Assembly (NCBI GenBank): GCA_037127255.1
Contig: JBANSL010000005.1
Coordinates: 84,077,160 to 84,141,159, forward strand
Origin: Persicaria tinctoria
Taxonomy: Eukaryota; Streptophyta; Magnoliopsida; Caryophyllales; Polygonaceae
Length of the DNA stretch: 64,000 nt
Reading direction: 5' to 3'
This document shows positions 19,426 through 31,310 of this stretch, in pieces; the stretch's first letter is position 1; each line of letters begins with the position of its first letter. The notes beneath the pieces are model-generated. The model searched no databases. It had not been told where the DNA came from and saw nothing but the letters and a program-made list of their open reading frames with translations. The position numbers and the translations under genes were made by a program.

Positions 19426-21595
19426 AGTACAACCAACAATGTTCAAGTTCTAAGAAATTGTGCAGTTCCTTACAGTAGGGTTCGGCTTGGAGTTTACAGC
19501 CTCTTGTTTTCCTATCTTGGGAAACTGTTTTACTTGTTAGTTTATGTGTCAAGTAGGAGGGAGAAGATAAAAAAAGGAAGGAATGAAGGTATAGGAGGTG
19601 AAAGGAGCGAAATGTCTAAATGTGAGATTGGTAGGAGCGAAATGAGTTTTTTTTTTTTTGCTTCCTCAATTTGCTCATATTGTAGTGTGGAAGGAGTGTT
19701 TCTCTTTGTTCCTTTGTTTTGTATTGAAGAGGAGATTCAGGAGTGTTGTCCTCCTTTGTTTTGTATGGTGCACAAACTGCCTTTGCCCAATGCAGAAAGG
19801 TTTGGCAGATTGCTGAAAAAGTTTATGATTCTTGGATTTAGAGATCTTAATTGCGAATTAGAGAGGTATTCAGATTAAAACTGCAGCTTCAGAGTGATCT
19901 ATTTAATCCTCCAAATCTCTCTGATCAATGAATTGTGGTCAATCAAGTGTGAGATCAGCACAAGATGCTGCTTACTAGTTACTACATTCCTCTTAAGACT
20001 GATGGCTGGATTGTTTTACATTCTTCCTAATATTTTTTTTGTCCCTGCACACTGTGCTTTTGTTCGTACGGTGTTTGTTTGCAGAATATTTACATTCTTC
20101 CTAGAAAAGAACACTCCTAGCAAACTCTACTGAATCCAAATCCTCTTGATTAAGTAGTAACCAAATTTCAAAAGTGTGCTGTTATTATGATATGCCAAAA
20201 AATCGTCAAGTTGGGCACAGCCTGCCTATGGCTAAAAAGATGTATCCCTAAAAGTCTCTTATGGTATAAATCTTCACCAACAACAGTGGTGAGCTGACAA
20301 ATGAGTTTGAAGTAATTCAGATACCAAAACAATGTTACTTATCTTAAAATGCAAGACGAATAAGTAGAAAAAGAAAGAAGCAAAGATAAGTGGTCATAAA
20401 ATGCAAAATGTAACAGGAAATCTCTCAGAAAGCACAGGATACAGCATAAACTATAAAGACATGAAAAAAGAATAGCTGCCACCCTTGAAGAGGCTTTACC
20501 TAGACATTCCTCAAATGGTTCCCTTTCCCTCAAATATAAAATGCCCTGTAAAAACATTTTTAAAAATTGATATTAAGTGAATCTAATAAAAAAATTCTGA
20601 AATTGAAAAGACTAAGATAATGCAGTGAAGAGATAAAAATGAAGCAACTGCTAGTGTGATCCACCTTAATTATCGGTCACGTACCATAATCTTTTGAATT
20701 TGGCAATATTCATAATGAATACTAAATTAAGTTATATGAAAATTTAAACTAATATTGTAGGAGCCCTCTGAGGAGGACAACCTTCCAAAAATAAGGGTAT
20801 GCCACTTAGAAACAGCAAGCACACGGTATTCTTTAGTAAAAGGCGAAAGAATAGTTCGCTTTGTGCCTACTGCATGGCTCCACAAATGTTGCAGTGCTGC
20901 TACTGATTGGAGTTATAGGATTCAGTATGGAAGGTATTTCCACGCTTATTCAATGTGGGAATCCTTTTCACATCTGAGAATGGATTGGAGACTATTGGTA
21001 CATAGCAAACTGCCAGTTGACATTTAAACACAACAGTACATATTCCATTCCATGACATTTACAACAACACACAAGATGATTCAATTCATTAATCTTTCCT
21101 CACAATGATTGGATCTCGGCTTCATTTTTGTTACTAGTTGTTATTATCATCATTACAGTAAGAACAAACAAATGGTTATACCATTCTCTGAATTCGGATT
21201 TGAATAAATCTCCTTATACCATTCTCTCTATCAAGATTCCAAAGATTATACATTCAGCTTTTGAAATGGATTCCAACTGCTATAGGAAGTTCTGATTTCA
21301 TGGAAGTATAAGCTAAGCTTCAGTGCAAAGACGAAGAGAATGAAATCTCTTATAAAATCTATGAACAGATAAAAAAGTGCATAAAAAGAGTAAGACAAAC
21401 TCGCTTTCAAAGCAAAATCACACAGGAACGACGACCTTTCATCATTATAAACAACTTCCCTCAATCTATATCTACTACTTCCAGCAACCACATTTCCATT
21501 TTCATCGGTTTACATCAAGAATAAAAGAGTTTTTATCCTTTTTTTTTTGGGTTTGCAAATAGAACTAGAAAGGTCAATTAGAAAAAAATAAAAGA
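19426..21595. other. Block beta sequence with sub-block X at 20760-21000
   Basis: Paralogous to 3898-6060. It holds the second copy of sub-block X (GGAGCCCTCTGAGGAG to TGGGAATCCTTTTC). No gene is recognised. About 130 bp present in alpha near 4590-4735 are deleted around 20150. Confidence 0.5.
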
Positions 21596-21811
21596 ATGAG
21601 TGTTGATGAGAGCTCCACACACCCTAAAAGAATGAGTGTTGACGAGAGCTCCACACACCCTATGGATATACTGATCTGTGTAGTTTCAGGCTTCAGTTTG
21701 AACCTTTTTAGGACAATTACAGTGAGTCAGTACCCAACCTCTTCAACTGGTATTGGTGGGATTTTTAAGACAATTACAGTAAGTCAGTACCCAACCTCTT
21801 CAACTAGTATT
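21596..21811. repeat. Two short tandem duplications before U2 type II
   Basis: A 33/34-bp unit (GAATGAGTGTTGATGAGAGC ... CACACACCCTA) is present twice from 21595. A unit of about 57 bp containing CAATTACAGT-AGTCAGTACC and TTCAACT-GTATTGGTGGG is present twice up to the U2 3' end. The second unit duplicates the snRNA 3' box, so this U2 is followed by two candidate 3' boxes. Confidence 0.75.
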
Positions 21812-22013
21812 GGTGGGGTGCGCGCCAGGCCTATGCAGTAGTGCAACACTTAGGCGACACACAAAGACCCAAGATAGCAAGCTATCTTCAATGGGTCTTT
21901 CCCCTCAAAAAATAAATTTAATATCAAAGTGAACCAATGGTCCACATATCAGATATTAAACTGATAAGAACAGATACTACACTTGATCTTAGCCAAAAGG
22001 CCGAGAAAGGTAT
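21812..22013 (-). ncRNA. U2 snRNA, type II copy (beta)
   Basis: The minus-strand gene is about 202 nt. It starts ATACCTTTCTCGGCCTTTTG, has the GTGTAGTATC branch-site pairing segment and the Sm-like ATTTTTTGAGGGG, and ends GGCGCGCACCCCACC (two extra bases near the 3' end). It has the best flanks of the six copies: TATA CATATAAAAGG at 22040-22046, USE ATCCCACATTG at 22079-22089, and a consensus 3' box CAATACTAGTTGAA (complement of 21799-21812). It is the most likely functional U2 in the window. Confidence 0.9.
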
Positions 22014-22039
22014 GCTTTGTGTAGTCTTTCATTTGGCCT

Positions 22040-22089
22040 TTTATATGATCTTCTAAGCTGCCTCTTTATTCTGACATTCAATGTGGGAT
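22040..22089 (-). promoter_or_regulatory. Pol II-type U2 promoter (beta type II)
   Basis: The TATA (complement of 22040-22046) and USE ATCCCACATTG (complement of 22079-22089) are about 32 bp apart, the spacing of plant Pol II snRNA genes. Confidence 0.7.
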
Positions 22090-22852
22090 GAATGTGTCAG
22101 ACTATGCATCGGTGCTCAGTTTCTCACCAATGAGATGCAATATTGTACGGAGTAAATGAAAAAGAAACAAGTTGTCAATCCACCATGAAGTGTTAATTAA
22201 TGGCAGTCTTGAACGTGAAACATTATTTCAACTTTGAAATCATTTGGAGTTTGAGTTCTGGTGTATTTGTGTTTTGTTTACATTTGTCCATCGATCATTT
22301 CGATCATCAATTTCGTTAGCAGGCAGGCCTAAGGTTTTTGTTGTACTTAAAATTCCTCCAATTTTTGATATATTTATGTAGCATCTTGTGTATTGTTCAG
22401 GCCCAAACTAGCATATATATCAATATATATGAGCTTTGTGCCTCTTGGAATGCCCCTAGTCTGTAAGATCTGATAAGGTTGTTCCAAAATTAATTAAGTG
22501 TATGTGTATCATCATCAGATTCTAGAAAGCGTATTTTGATGAAGGAGGCGTAGATACCGGTTATATTGGTTAAATCGTAAAGTTTAGAGATTGCATTGGG
22601 TTAGGGGATTTGATGGTGTTATTTTTGGTAGGCAAGGATCCAGAGGAAGGAAGCAACATTAGCAATGGCGCAGTAGCACACAGGAGAAGTGTCAGATAGA
22701 GGCATTGTTCAATTCACTACTCAATTTCAGTTTCTTATTGAAACTCAATTGGAGAGTTGTTGCCACCGAAGAGAGAGTAAGTTGGAGCAAGCAAGTCGCC
22801 CGTTGCTTCCCACCAAGCACAACGCATGTGATGATGTCGGATTCGATGAGTC
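22090..22852. other. Spacer, no gene seen
   Basis: Similarity to block alpha ends near 22245. The rest is unique in the window, and I find no supported gene in it. Confidence 0.45.
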
Positions 22853-23019
22853 TGTTAGTACGTATATATTTGTATATATAGGTATTTTAGGGAGTTGTTA
22901 GTATTAGGAGATTGTGTGGGATTGTGTATATCTTTTATGCTTATCTTGTAGCCTTTGTAATTCTATTTATACGGTTGAGAATAATGAGAATGGCAAGCAG
23001 CAAATCTTCCCAAATTCCA
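22853..23019 (+). mobile_element. Copia 5' LTR (167 bp)
   Basis: It starts TGTTAGTACG and ends AATTCCA, directly followed by the primer-binding site TGGTATCAGA. It contains an AT-rich promoter-like stretch and TTTATACGG. No 3' LTR is present because the element is cut off at about 26118. Short LTRs of this kind are typical of Ale/Retrofit-like copia elements. Confidence 0.75.
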
Positions 23020-23031
23020 TGGTATCAGACC
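23020..23031 (+). other. Copia primer-binding site (tRNA-iMet)
   Basis: TGGTATCAGA is complementary to the 3' end of initiator tRNA-Met with CCA added. It lies immediately after the LTR, as expected for minus-strand priming. Confidence 0.8.
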
Positions 23032-23090
23032 TCTTTCCTTTAGCCTAATTTTCCACCAAATTCCGCCCCATTTTTCCCTTCTGCTTCACC

Positions 23091-24080
23091 ATGGCTCAGG
23101 AACCACGTTTCCACTCAGCCCAAGCAGTCACCAACGTCAAAAATCTCATCCCAGTGTCCCGTGACCTCAACAAGGTCCTGTATCACACTTGGGAAGAGAT
23201 CTTCAAAGTCGCACTTCGCGCTCATAATGTTCTCTACCACATCGACGGATCGGAGCGCCCCGCTAATCTTACTGATGATCGCTTCAATCAACTCGATGCT
23301 ATTGTGCTGTCGTGGATCTACGCCAGCATCTCGGAGGACCTCTTATTGACCATCATCCAGCCCGGATCCACTGCTCGGGCCGCCTGGCTCCGCATCAAGA
23401 ACGTCTTCCAAGACAACCAGGGTGCGCGAGCGGCCGACTTGGAGAACAGATTCATCAACACCCGCCTTGAGAATTTCTCTGACGTTGCGGCATACTGTCA
23501 ACAACTGAAATCGTTCGCTGATCAACTCAAAGGTGTTGGTTTCCCGGTGTCGGATCAACGATTAGTTCTTCAGCTAATCAACGGCCTTTCGTCCGCCTAC
23601 GATACGGTTGGCAGCATCATCAGTCAGCAAACGCCCCTGCCGACTTTCCTCACTGCTTGCAGCATGCTTTCCCGAGAGGTGACTCGCATCAAACGGAACT
23701 CCACCCCTGGAATTGATCCAGCCACGGTTCTGGTGGCACCCTCTCAGCCGGCCCCTCTAGCGCCTCCCCGAGACAACAATCGCGACTCCGCTCGTGATGG
23801 TAAGGGAGGCAATGGATCTCGAAACAATAATCGCAACCGAGGAAAGGGCAAGGCCAAGGATGGATCTCGACAGCCAGCACCACAAAATCAGCCACCATGG
23901 TACCCACAATACAACTGGCCAACCCCACCACCTTGCCCCTACCCGACGGCGCCTATGTACCGTCCACCCTATGGGTACCCGCCCCAGCGCCCACCACCGC
24001 AGCACTCCCAGGGTGCAGGTCAGGCTAACTTCACCGCCACGGATCTACCTGCAGCATTTAGCTCCGTCTCGCTCAACTAG
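23091..24080 (+). pseudogene. Copia Gag region (329 residues)
   Basis: The frame resembles the UBN2/retrotran_gag family of copia elements (HTWEEIFKVALRAHNVLYHI, FADQLKGVGFPVSDQRLVLQ, LINGLSSAYDTV) and ends in a basic Gly/Asn-rich then Pro/Tyr-rich tail. No CCHC knuckle is visible. A TAG stop follows SVSLN, and the protease motif WYMDTGASNHMTS continues in the same frame. The stop most likely reflects a point mutation of a Gln codon, though readthrough cannot be excluded. Confidence 0.8.
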
Positions 24081-24249
24081 CCGGACGATAATTGGTACAT
24101 GGACACCGGCGCTTCGAACCACATGACATCGAACCAAGGTATCCTCCGTCCTTTCATTAATTCGAGCAACATTTCATCTGTGTTTGTCAGCAATGGTAAA
24201 ATAATTCCTGTACTTGGACATGGTTCTACAACTTTTCCAAACACAGTCG

Positions 24250-24272
24250 CCCCCCCCCCCCCCCCCCCCCCC
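24250..24272. repeat. Poly-C tract (23 C)
   Basis: An uninterrupted C run lies in the copia protease region. The reading frame changes across it, so slippage expansion probably caused the frameshift. Confidence 0.85.
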
Positions 24273-24894
24273 TTGCTCTCAAAAATGTTTTATATACACC
24301 CCACATCATCAAAAACTTGGTCTCCGTCAAGCAATTCACTAAAGACAACAATGTTTCCGTTGAATTTGATCCATATGGTTTTTTTGTGAAGGACTACCAT
24401 TCGGGGACCAAACTCCTGAGATGTGACAGCCCCGGGACACTCTACCCGGTCAGCCCCTCTACCGTCAACTCTAGCCAGCCACCAACCGCCCTCACTGCCT
24501 CCGCCCCGGACCTTTGGCATGCTCGCCTTGGACATCCCGGCTCCCATGTTTTACGTCTTTTAGATCGTGTCTTTGCTATTCGTTGTAATAAGAAGTCCCT
24601 CTCTCGTATTTGTCATTCTTGCCAATTATCCAAACACAATAGGCTACCGTTTTTTGATTCCCAATCAATTACATTTGCCCCGTTTGATATAATTCATAGC
24701 GACTTGTGGACATCTCCCATCACAAGTGAGAATGGCTACAAATATTACCTTGTCCTCTTAGATGATTTTACTCATTTTGTGTGGGTATTTCCACTGAGAT
24801 ACAAGTCCGAAGCTTTCTCTAAGTTTACCCAATTTCGAGCTATGATACAAACCCAATTCCAAAGAGAAATAAAAACATTCCAGTGTGATATGGG

Positions 24895-25293
24895 CAGGGG
24901 TGGAGCTAGAAAAAAATACGGGGGGGGGGGGGGTCAACTATATTTTTGATTTTTTTTTTTTGAAGATATATGTAAGATACAATATTTGTTGTAAAAAATA
25001 TAGTAGAAAACATATTAAATTTATGATTTAAATTGCTATTTTAACTTTTAAAAGCTAAAAGAAGGAAAAAAAGACATAAATGAAGCTATAGGGAATTGAA
25101 CTCAAGACCTCATTATTCAAGTTCTCACCTCATACCAATTAAGTTAAGCACACTTGTTGATATATTACTCTTTTTAACTATTTTTAGCCCTTAAATTATC
25201 AAAAATTACAAAAAAAAAATACATTTTTTTTTTACGTTTTCCTCCGGCTCAGGGGGCTCGAGCCACCGCATGCCCCCCCTCCCTCCGCCCCTG
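24895..25293. mobile_element. Non-autonomous hAT element 2 (399 bp)
   Basis: Termini CAGGGGTGGAGCTAG and CTCCGCCCCTG form an inverted repeat, flanked by the 8-bp duplication GATATGGG at 24887-24894 and 25294-25301. The insertion splits the copia integrase core. The interior has a G run near the left end and an AT-rich core with a tRNA-like segment. No transposase is encoded. The TIR family resembles that of element 1. Confidence 0.9.
25091..25150 (-). other. tRNA-like A box/B box segment inside hAT element 2
   Basis: The minus strand has TAACTTAATTGG (complement of 25135-25146) followed by GAGTTCAATTCCC (complement of 25091-25103), resembling Pol III A and B boxes. It matches the position and strand of the segment in hAT element 1. 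Confidence 0.5.
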
Positions 25294-26118
25294 GATATGG
25301 GAGGGGAATTCCACAATCAATCCTTCTACAACCTGTGTGCTCAAATGGGTATGACTATGAGGTTTTCTTGTCCACAATCGTCTCCACAAAATGGCAAGGC
25401 CGAGAGAATTCTTAGAACTCTAAATGACAAAACACGATCTCTCCTCGTCCACGCTTCTTGTCCACACACCTTTTGGGTGGAGGCCCTTCACATGGCGGTC
25501 TACCTTCACAACATCCTTCCATCCAAGGCTTGTGACAGTGCAACCCCCACCCTCCTCCTTTATCATCGACATCCAACCTACGATCATGTTCGTGTATTCG
25601 GATGTCTATGCTACCCAAACACCACCGCTACATCACCCCACAAACTGGCCCATCGCTCGACACAATGTGTCTTTCTTGGCCTATCCACACCCATCGAGGT
25701 TTTAGGTGCCTTGACACCTCCACGAAGCCGTGTCTTGATCTCCCGATCGACATGTGGTGTTCGCCGAGGATGTTTTCCCCTTTGCTACGCTCGAACCCCC
25801 AAAACAGCCTCCTCCCCACACCCAATGTAATGAGATCCAACCGCTTGTGACCGAGCTCATCACCTCACCACCGGGGCAGGCCCCCGCCCCTGTTCCAAAC
25901 CCACCAAACACCCCACCCCAACAACTTGCTGCCCCTCCGCCACCGAGACGTCCCATGGTAACTCGGAGCCAACTTGGAATTAGCCGCCCCAACCCGCGAT
26001 TTAACCTCCATGTTGATACCGCATCCGTGTCCCCCATTCCTAAGTCTCCTATTGCAGCCTTGTCCGATCCGAATTGGCTATCCGCCATGCACGATGAATA
26101 TGATGCTCTTATTAAGAA

Positions 26119-27799
26119 TCGCCCTGTCCGCCACAAACGCCCCTTGTAACGGATGTATGAGTTTTCCGATGACCTTTTTTAGTCTTTCAGTCAATATTTT
26201 TGAGATTATTTTGTAAATGTTAGAGCAGAGACTGATGGGTCTGTAGTGACCGGTGGATGTTGGATTGTCCGTTTTCGGGAGCATTGAGATGAAGGTATGA
26301 TTTATTTGGCGGAGAATTCTCCCAGAGTGGAAGAATCCCTTTACCGCACAAATCACTGATTTCCCTACTATATCCCAATATTTAGTATAGAATTCTGCTG
26401 TAAATCCATCCGGACCTGGGGACTTGTTTCTTCCTAAGCTGAATGCCGCCGTTTTAATCTCCAAGTTCGATGGAAGCGCAATAAGGACACTATTTTCTTC
26501 TGTCGAAATGGCCGGTTGTATTAGGTTCAAAAGTTCCGACATAATCCCTTCGTCTATAGATTGTTTTTTGAACCTATTTTCAAAATCTCTTTTTATCTCA
26601 TTTCTAACGTTCTCTTCTCCCACAATCAATGTTCCGGTTGAGGAGGTTATGTTTCGAATTTGTTTCCTGTGGCGCCGTCCCGAGGCTACTCGGTGAAAGT
26701 AACCCGTGTTCGAGTCCGAGAGTTTGAGGTGTTTCGTCTTTGCCCTTTGGCTCCAATATGTTTTCTGGAAAAGAAGAAGCTTTTCTCGCTTCAAAATCAG
26801 GCGTTTTTCCCTTGCTTGGTATGCTTGGACGTTTTTTTGTGATGTCGTAGTCTGGACAAGGAGGAGCTCCGACTCCACGTCTTGTAGTTGGCGGAAAATG
26901 TTCCCGAAATTCTTTTTATTCCATTCTTTTGCCCTTCTTTTCAGTATTTTGTGTTTAAACATTAACTGAAACATAGCAGAGCCAGGACATGATGATCGCC
27001 ATGATTGTTTCACAATATTACGGAAGTCTTTCCTCATTAGCCATACGTTCTCAAATTTAAACGGTGGGGCTTTAAATGCAGACTCCTCATCGAGTGTGAT
27101 AGAAATTGGACAATGGTCCGATGAAGAGAAAACACCGTTATGTGTTATCAAGTTGGGAAATGCTGTAAGAATGTGTTGATTAACTAACACCCGATCAATT
27201 TTTTCACGAATGTTGGAACTCTCCTCCATATTTTTTCTCCATGTAAACTTATTTCCAAAGGTGGGAAGGTCAAACAAATTACAATCGTCTTTGAAAGCTA
27301 TTAGCCGAGAGAACCTTGACGGACGTGTAGTGGCGCCGCCTAATTTGTCAGTACTGCAAAGAATCTCATTAAGGTCCCCTATGACCATACATGGAATAGA
27401 AGATGTGTTTACTATTGTCGTTAATGTTTCCCAGAAAACATTTTTATCGGTCGGAGATGGAGGCGCATAGACAAAGAGGACCAAAAGCGGAAAGCCACTC
27501 TGCATACTATCTAATCGGAGTCCGATAATACGGGGAGTGTGTACTACAACCGAAACGGACACATTAGTCAACTGGTGAGATTTCCAAATGACCCCAATGC
27601 CGCCCGCTCTCCCAATTGAAGGCAACCAAACCCCTTCATCAAATCCAATGTTTTTCCACAATTTGTCGTCCGGAACGGTTTTCGACTTTGTTTCTGCTAG
27701 CGAGATGATTTGGATGTGTTCATTTTTACACATTGACTCTATTTCCGTCCAAAAAGTTCGTTTTCCAATACCACGACAATTCCAAAAGCATATCTTCAT
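26119..27799 (-). pseudogene. LINE ORF2 N-terminal part: endonuclease and start of RT
   Basis: The open minus-strand frame begins MKICFWNCRGIGKRTFW and covers a complete apurinic-type endonuclease: N7, AETK near residue 37, GDLNEI near 143, REKIDRVLVN near 198, SSSDHCPI near 228. A helical linker and the first RT blocks follow (NKSPGPDGFTAEFY, HYRPISLCSNIYKIISKIL, PLQGAFVADRAIL). It ends abruptly at about 26119 at a junction with copia, before the catalytic ADD motif, so it cannot be functional. The residues past the junction are antisense copia. ORF1 of the same element is at 40673-42382, beyond a gypsy insertion. Confidence 0.85.
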
Positions 27800-28470
27800 A
27801 AAACCTTGTTAATCATGAAAGGACTAAGAGGCAGAGTCCTTACATCGAAGTAGTTTAGATGAATTGCTTTAAAATCTTTGTTAGAAAAGTTTCTTGCGTC
27901 GACCAATATGCTGCCCTTGTACCAATACAAACTAGACCAAGAAGCCTAATTCAAATAATAGAATTTAGGCCAACCAATCAGCCACTCGGCCCAGTAATCC
28001 CACGACAACACTATATTCCCAAAAATAGGTGAATAACCAAGCCAGCACAGGTCACCCGACGACCGCATCACCTTAACCCTGAGGTCAGCGAGGCCTATTC
28101 CAGCCCATATGTGAGTTGGGTAGGTGCTAATCCAAACAACAAGTGTAAGGAGAACCCAGTTACCACTAGCCCAACTCGACCATGCCTTTGCCAAAGCCCA
28201 CAAAGCATAAACCACCTTCACACCACACGTACAGCAGTGGAATTTCCACCAGAAATTACTAAATTTCATACAATTCATAACACTAACACACCAGAATTCA
28301 CCTCGGATAGCACATAACATATATATTAACTGATCAGAATAAATATTTAGTAAATAGCGATTACAAGCGTGACGATGAAATCTGCATACACCGCTTCTTC
28401 TACCCATCTTAGCGTCTAATCTTACCATTACAACCAGAAGCAAGCATGAACACCACATAACTAGAATTGT
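27800..28470 (-). mobile_element. LINE inter-ORF spacer, ORF2-proximal part
   Basis: This is the sequence between ORF2 and the gypsy insertion. It continues on the other side of the insertion at 40457-40672 up to the ORF1 stop. A 170-residue frame (27946-28458) has an unusual, Trp- and Cys-rich composition and is not a recognised protein. The last five bases, ATTGT, are the gypsy target-site duplication. Confidence 0.65.
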
Positions 28471-31294
28471 TGTAACGGCCCAGGATTATGATTCCCAGGA
28501 TACGTTTCGAGGGATAAAACCCCTCGTAAGGACCTTGCGCCCCGAGTACAGGTTGAAGGTTTCAAAACTTACTTTAATGTTTTCAAAGGGGGATTTCGTA
28601 CCCAAAATCGAAGGGATCGTTGGAATCCCCGGGGAAGTCCCCTGTACCTGTCGTAAGTCTAAGCGTGGAAATCGGAAATAGTGCGACTAGCGGAAATAAG
28701 CGTAATACAAGAGGGTGCCACGGCAGAGCCGGGTCAAAACGGAGTCAAGTATAAATCCAGAATATAATCAGAGTCTAGTGAAGTCTATACTCCAACGCTC
28801 ACTCTCCGCCGACAAAACGACCCGCGCAAATAGGCAAACAGCACCGATAGGATGAACATAGATAATACCTAAAAAAATTGATATGGGGCGGGATCAGATC
28901 GATGCCCACTTCTCTGCATCCCAACCATAAGCACACATATACGCTATTCCTAATAAAGATGCTTCTAGATGCGCGGCGGAATAATAATACACTAACATGC
29001 TCCTAAGATCAAGTGCATAATAATAATAAGGCCTTAGCACAGAATACCAAGTGGTATATCCCTCTCCTACCTCCACCCCTTCCGATAGGTGGAGACTGGC
29101 CAGCTCGTGAATGCATTCATTCATAATTGGGCGGCACACATGCCTAACCCGCTCCACAATAAAGCCCGCAGGCATATCATAATAAAAGGAAGTGCATGAC
29201 TCGATTGACTCAGGGTACCCGATGAGGCTGGGCTACCCTATGACCCTAGCAAGGACTCTAGTTACTTCACAGATAACGGCCGTTCTGTTTACATACGCAT
29301 AAAGAAATAGGATGCTCAACGATCAATGCAACCTAGCATGGTACTACATGGCATGCTGATCATGAATGCAACACCTAGTATATCATGCACCTATAGCAGG
29401 GAATCACTCTATTCAATCTGAGTAAGCTCCGAAGAGACTTACCTGGTATCGCAGAACAGCAAAAGGCAATCAACCAGGCGATATGAAATCCGACACGTCA
29501 CAGATGATCACCTAACAAGTATAAGCACATCAATGAGTCTATCTCTAAGGTACACAAAGCATAGAAGTATCACACACGCAACTTCACAACTTAACATAAT
29601 AACCATCACATCATCATTTCCATATCATCAACCTTATCTCATAATCTATCATCTCAATATCTCACAACCATACTCAACATATCCTCCAATTCATACTTAA
29701 CCAATTTGCATGCCATCATTTCAAAATCTTACTTAGCATATAATTGCACATCTTCAACATAATCATATAACATTTAACCACATTAATAAATCACCACAAT
29801 ATCACATTTTAAATCTCAAACAACATCTTATATTTTAAATCCCAATCATTTACATATTACTTCTAACATCACTTTATTTTAGCATCTTTATAAAATATTT
29901 ATAAAATCCCAACAATACTCATTTAAATCGAACATCCCTTTTTAAATTACCAAACCAAACCCTTATTTAATAAAAACCCCAAACCGGACCCTATTTAAAC
30001 AAACCCAAACCGAACCGAGCCCCTTTTTTTAAATGACCCAAACCGAGCCCTTATGTTGTTAATAACCCACTCAAACCGGACCCCTTTTTGTCTTAAACAA
30101 CCCACCCAAAACTGGACCTAAAATAGGCCCAAAGCCTTGTTTTTATAACACCAATGTCGGCCCACTGAATTAGGCCCAACCATCCAATTTCTTCCATCTC
30201 TCAAAACCGAGCTGGAGGTTTTAAAAAAAAGAAGATGGGACCCAGGTGAGGTGGCGCCTATGTGGCCAAGGGACCCACGAGTCCTCTCTTCTTCTTCCAC
30301 CTTTGGCCGAACAGAGACGGAAGCAGGGCTGTGTGCCCAGAAAATGGCGGAGGGAAGAGGAGAAGGGAGGAGGGGTGCTCCGGCGGCGGCGGAGCCGAGC
30401 TCCGGCCACCCGGCCTCGCCGGCCGCCCCGACACACACGCACGAGACAAGAAAGGAAAAGGGAGGAGAAGGAGAAGCTCACCGAACACTTCGACTCGCCG
30501 GAAAGTGTTGTCGAGGCTCGATTAGTGCTCGATTCGACTCGCCGGAACTGGGACGTCGCCGGAGGTAGCCTAGGAAGGGCGGAGGAGTGTTAAAGGAAAG
30601 GCTTTACAAGGTTTTGGAGTCGGAACGGAGGATCGAAGACTTACCGAGGGCGTTCGAAAACAGGGGCGGCGCTTCTGCTGCTGCTGGTGGCCGGCGACGG
30701 AGACTGGTGGGGAGGCGGTGGTCGACACTGGTGGTGACGGAGGTGCGGCAGCAAGGTGGGAGGTGGTGAGGTGGTGGAAGGGTGTGGGCGGCAACAAAGG
30801 AGGTTGAAGGGGGTGCTCTTCGGCGCTTCCCTCCAAGGGAGAAAGGAGCTCTGTTGGGTTCTGTATTTGTGTGGAGGGAGGTGTTCATTATTCAGATTTT
30901 TATGGACAAAATCTTTGCTTTCTTAGTTGTAACCATCGGACAAGGCATGGGAAAAAGGGTGTACTCATTTCCATTCTTGGTAAGTCAAAGAAGGTAAGAA
31001 AGAAAGGTGTAGGTGAGTGTTGGGTTACTTTGGGAAAATTGAAAGAGATGGGGAAATTTGAAATTAAGCTCAAATTGTGGAACCCAATGTTGAATTGGAT
31101 AAGGATGTGAGAAAGATGACGGAATTGAGATCTCGAGTCGGGAATTTAAATTTCCGCTGATTGATCATTCAAAACCGAAATGAATGACGGAATTGATTTT
31201 TAAATCGGAAAATTTGGGTCGGAATTTATTTTAAATTCATTTTGATTTTCATATTTAGCCAAAAATTTATATTTTAAAAATCCGAGCCTTTACA
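28471..31294 (-). repeat. Gypsy 3' LTR (2,824 bp)
   Basis: It runs TGTAACGGCC to GCCTTTACA. It contains a GC-rich zone (about 30220-30860) and AT-rich zones. Short frames inside it (for example 28894-29175 and 30118-30438) are exactly duplicated in the other LTR and are not supported as genes. Confidence 0.93.
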
Positions 31295-31310
31295 TCATCC
31301 ACCTCTAAAA
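31295..31310 (-). other. Gypsy polypurine tract region
   Basis: On the minus strand AGAGGTGGATGA lies immediately before the LTR start, the expected place of the plus-strand primer. It is only moderately purine-pure. Confidence 0.55.

Larger units (their letters stand above)
24081..26118 (+). pseudogene. Copia protease-integrase region, broken and 3'-truncated
   Basis: Protease (MDTGASNHMTS at about 24099) is followed by a run of 23 C (24250-24272) that breaks the frame. Next comes the integrase HHCC region (LWHARLGHPG, CHSCQLSKHNR) and core (IHSDLWTSP). At 24895 a hAT element interrupts it, and integrase resumes at 25294 (MGGEFHN, SPQNGKAERILRTLN, VFGCLCYPN). Later frames are shifted through a Pro-rich linker and the start of RT (DPNWLSAMHDEYDALIKN). 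The copia sequence stops there at about 26118, joined to a LINE. RT, RNase H and the 3' LTR are missing. Confidence 0.82.

Noticed and set aside
25702..26136. Overlapping plus- and minus-strand frames in the Pro-rich copia linker
   Set aside because: They are shadows of the copia coding sequence. The real frame is the retrotransposon one and is broken.
27946..28458. 170-residue minus-strand frame in the LINE inter-ORF spacer
   Set aside because: Unusual composition, no recognisable domain, and the spacer between plant LINE ORFs is normally non-coding.
28894..31110. Several open frames of 60-115 residues inside the left gypsy LTR, repeated exactly in the right LTR
   Set aside because: They overlap on both strands, follow local GC bias, show no domains, and are duplicated only because LTRs are copies.
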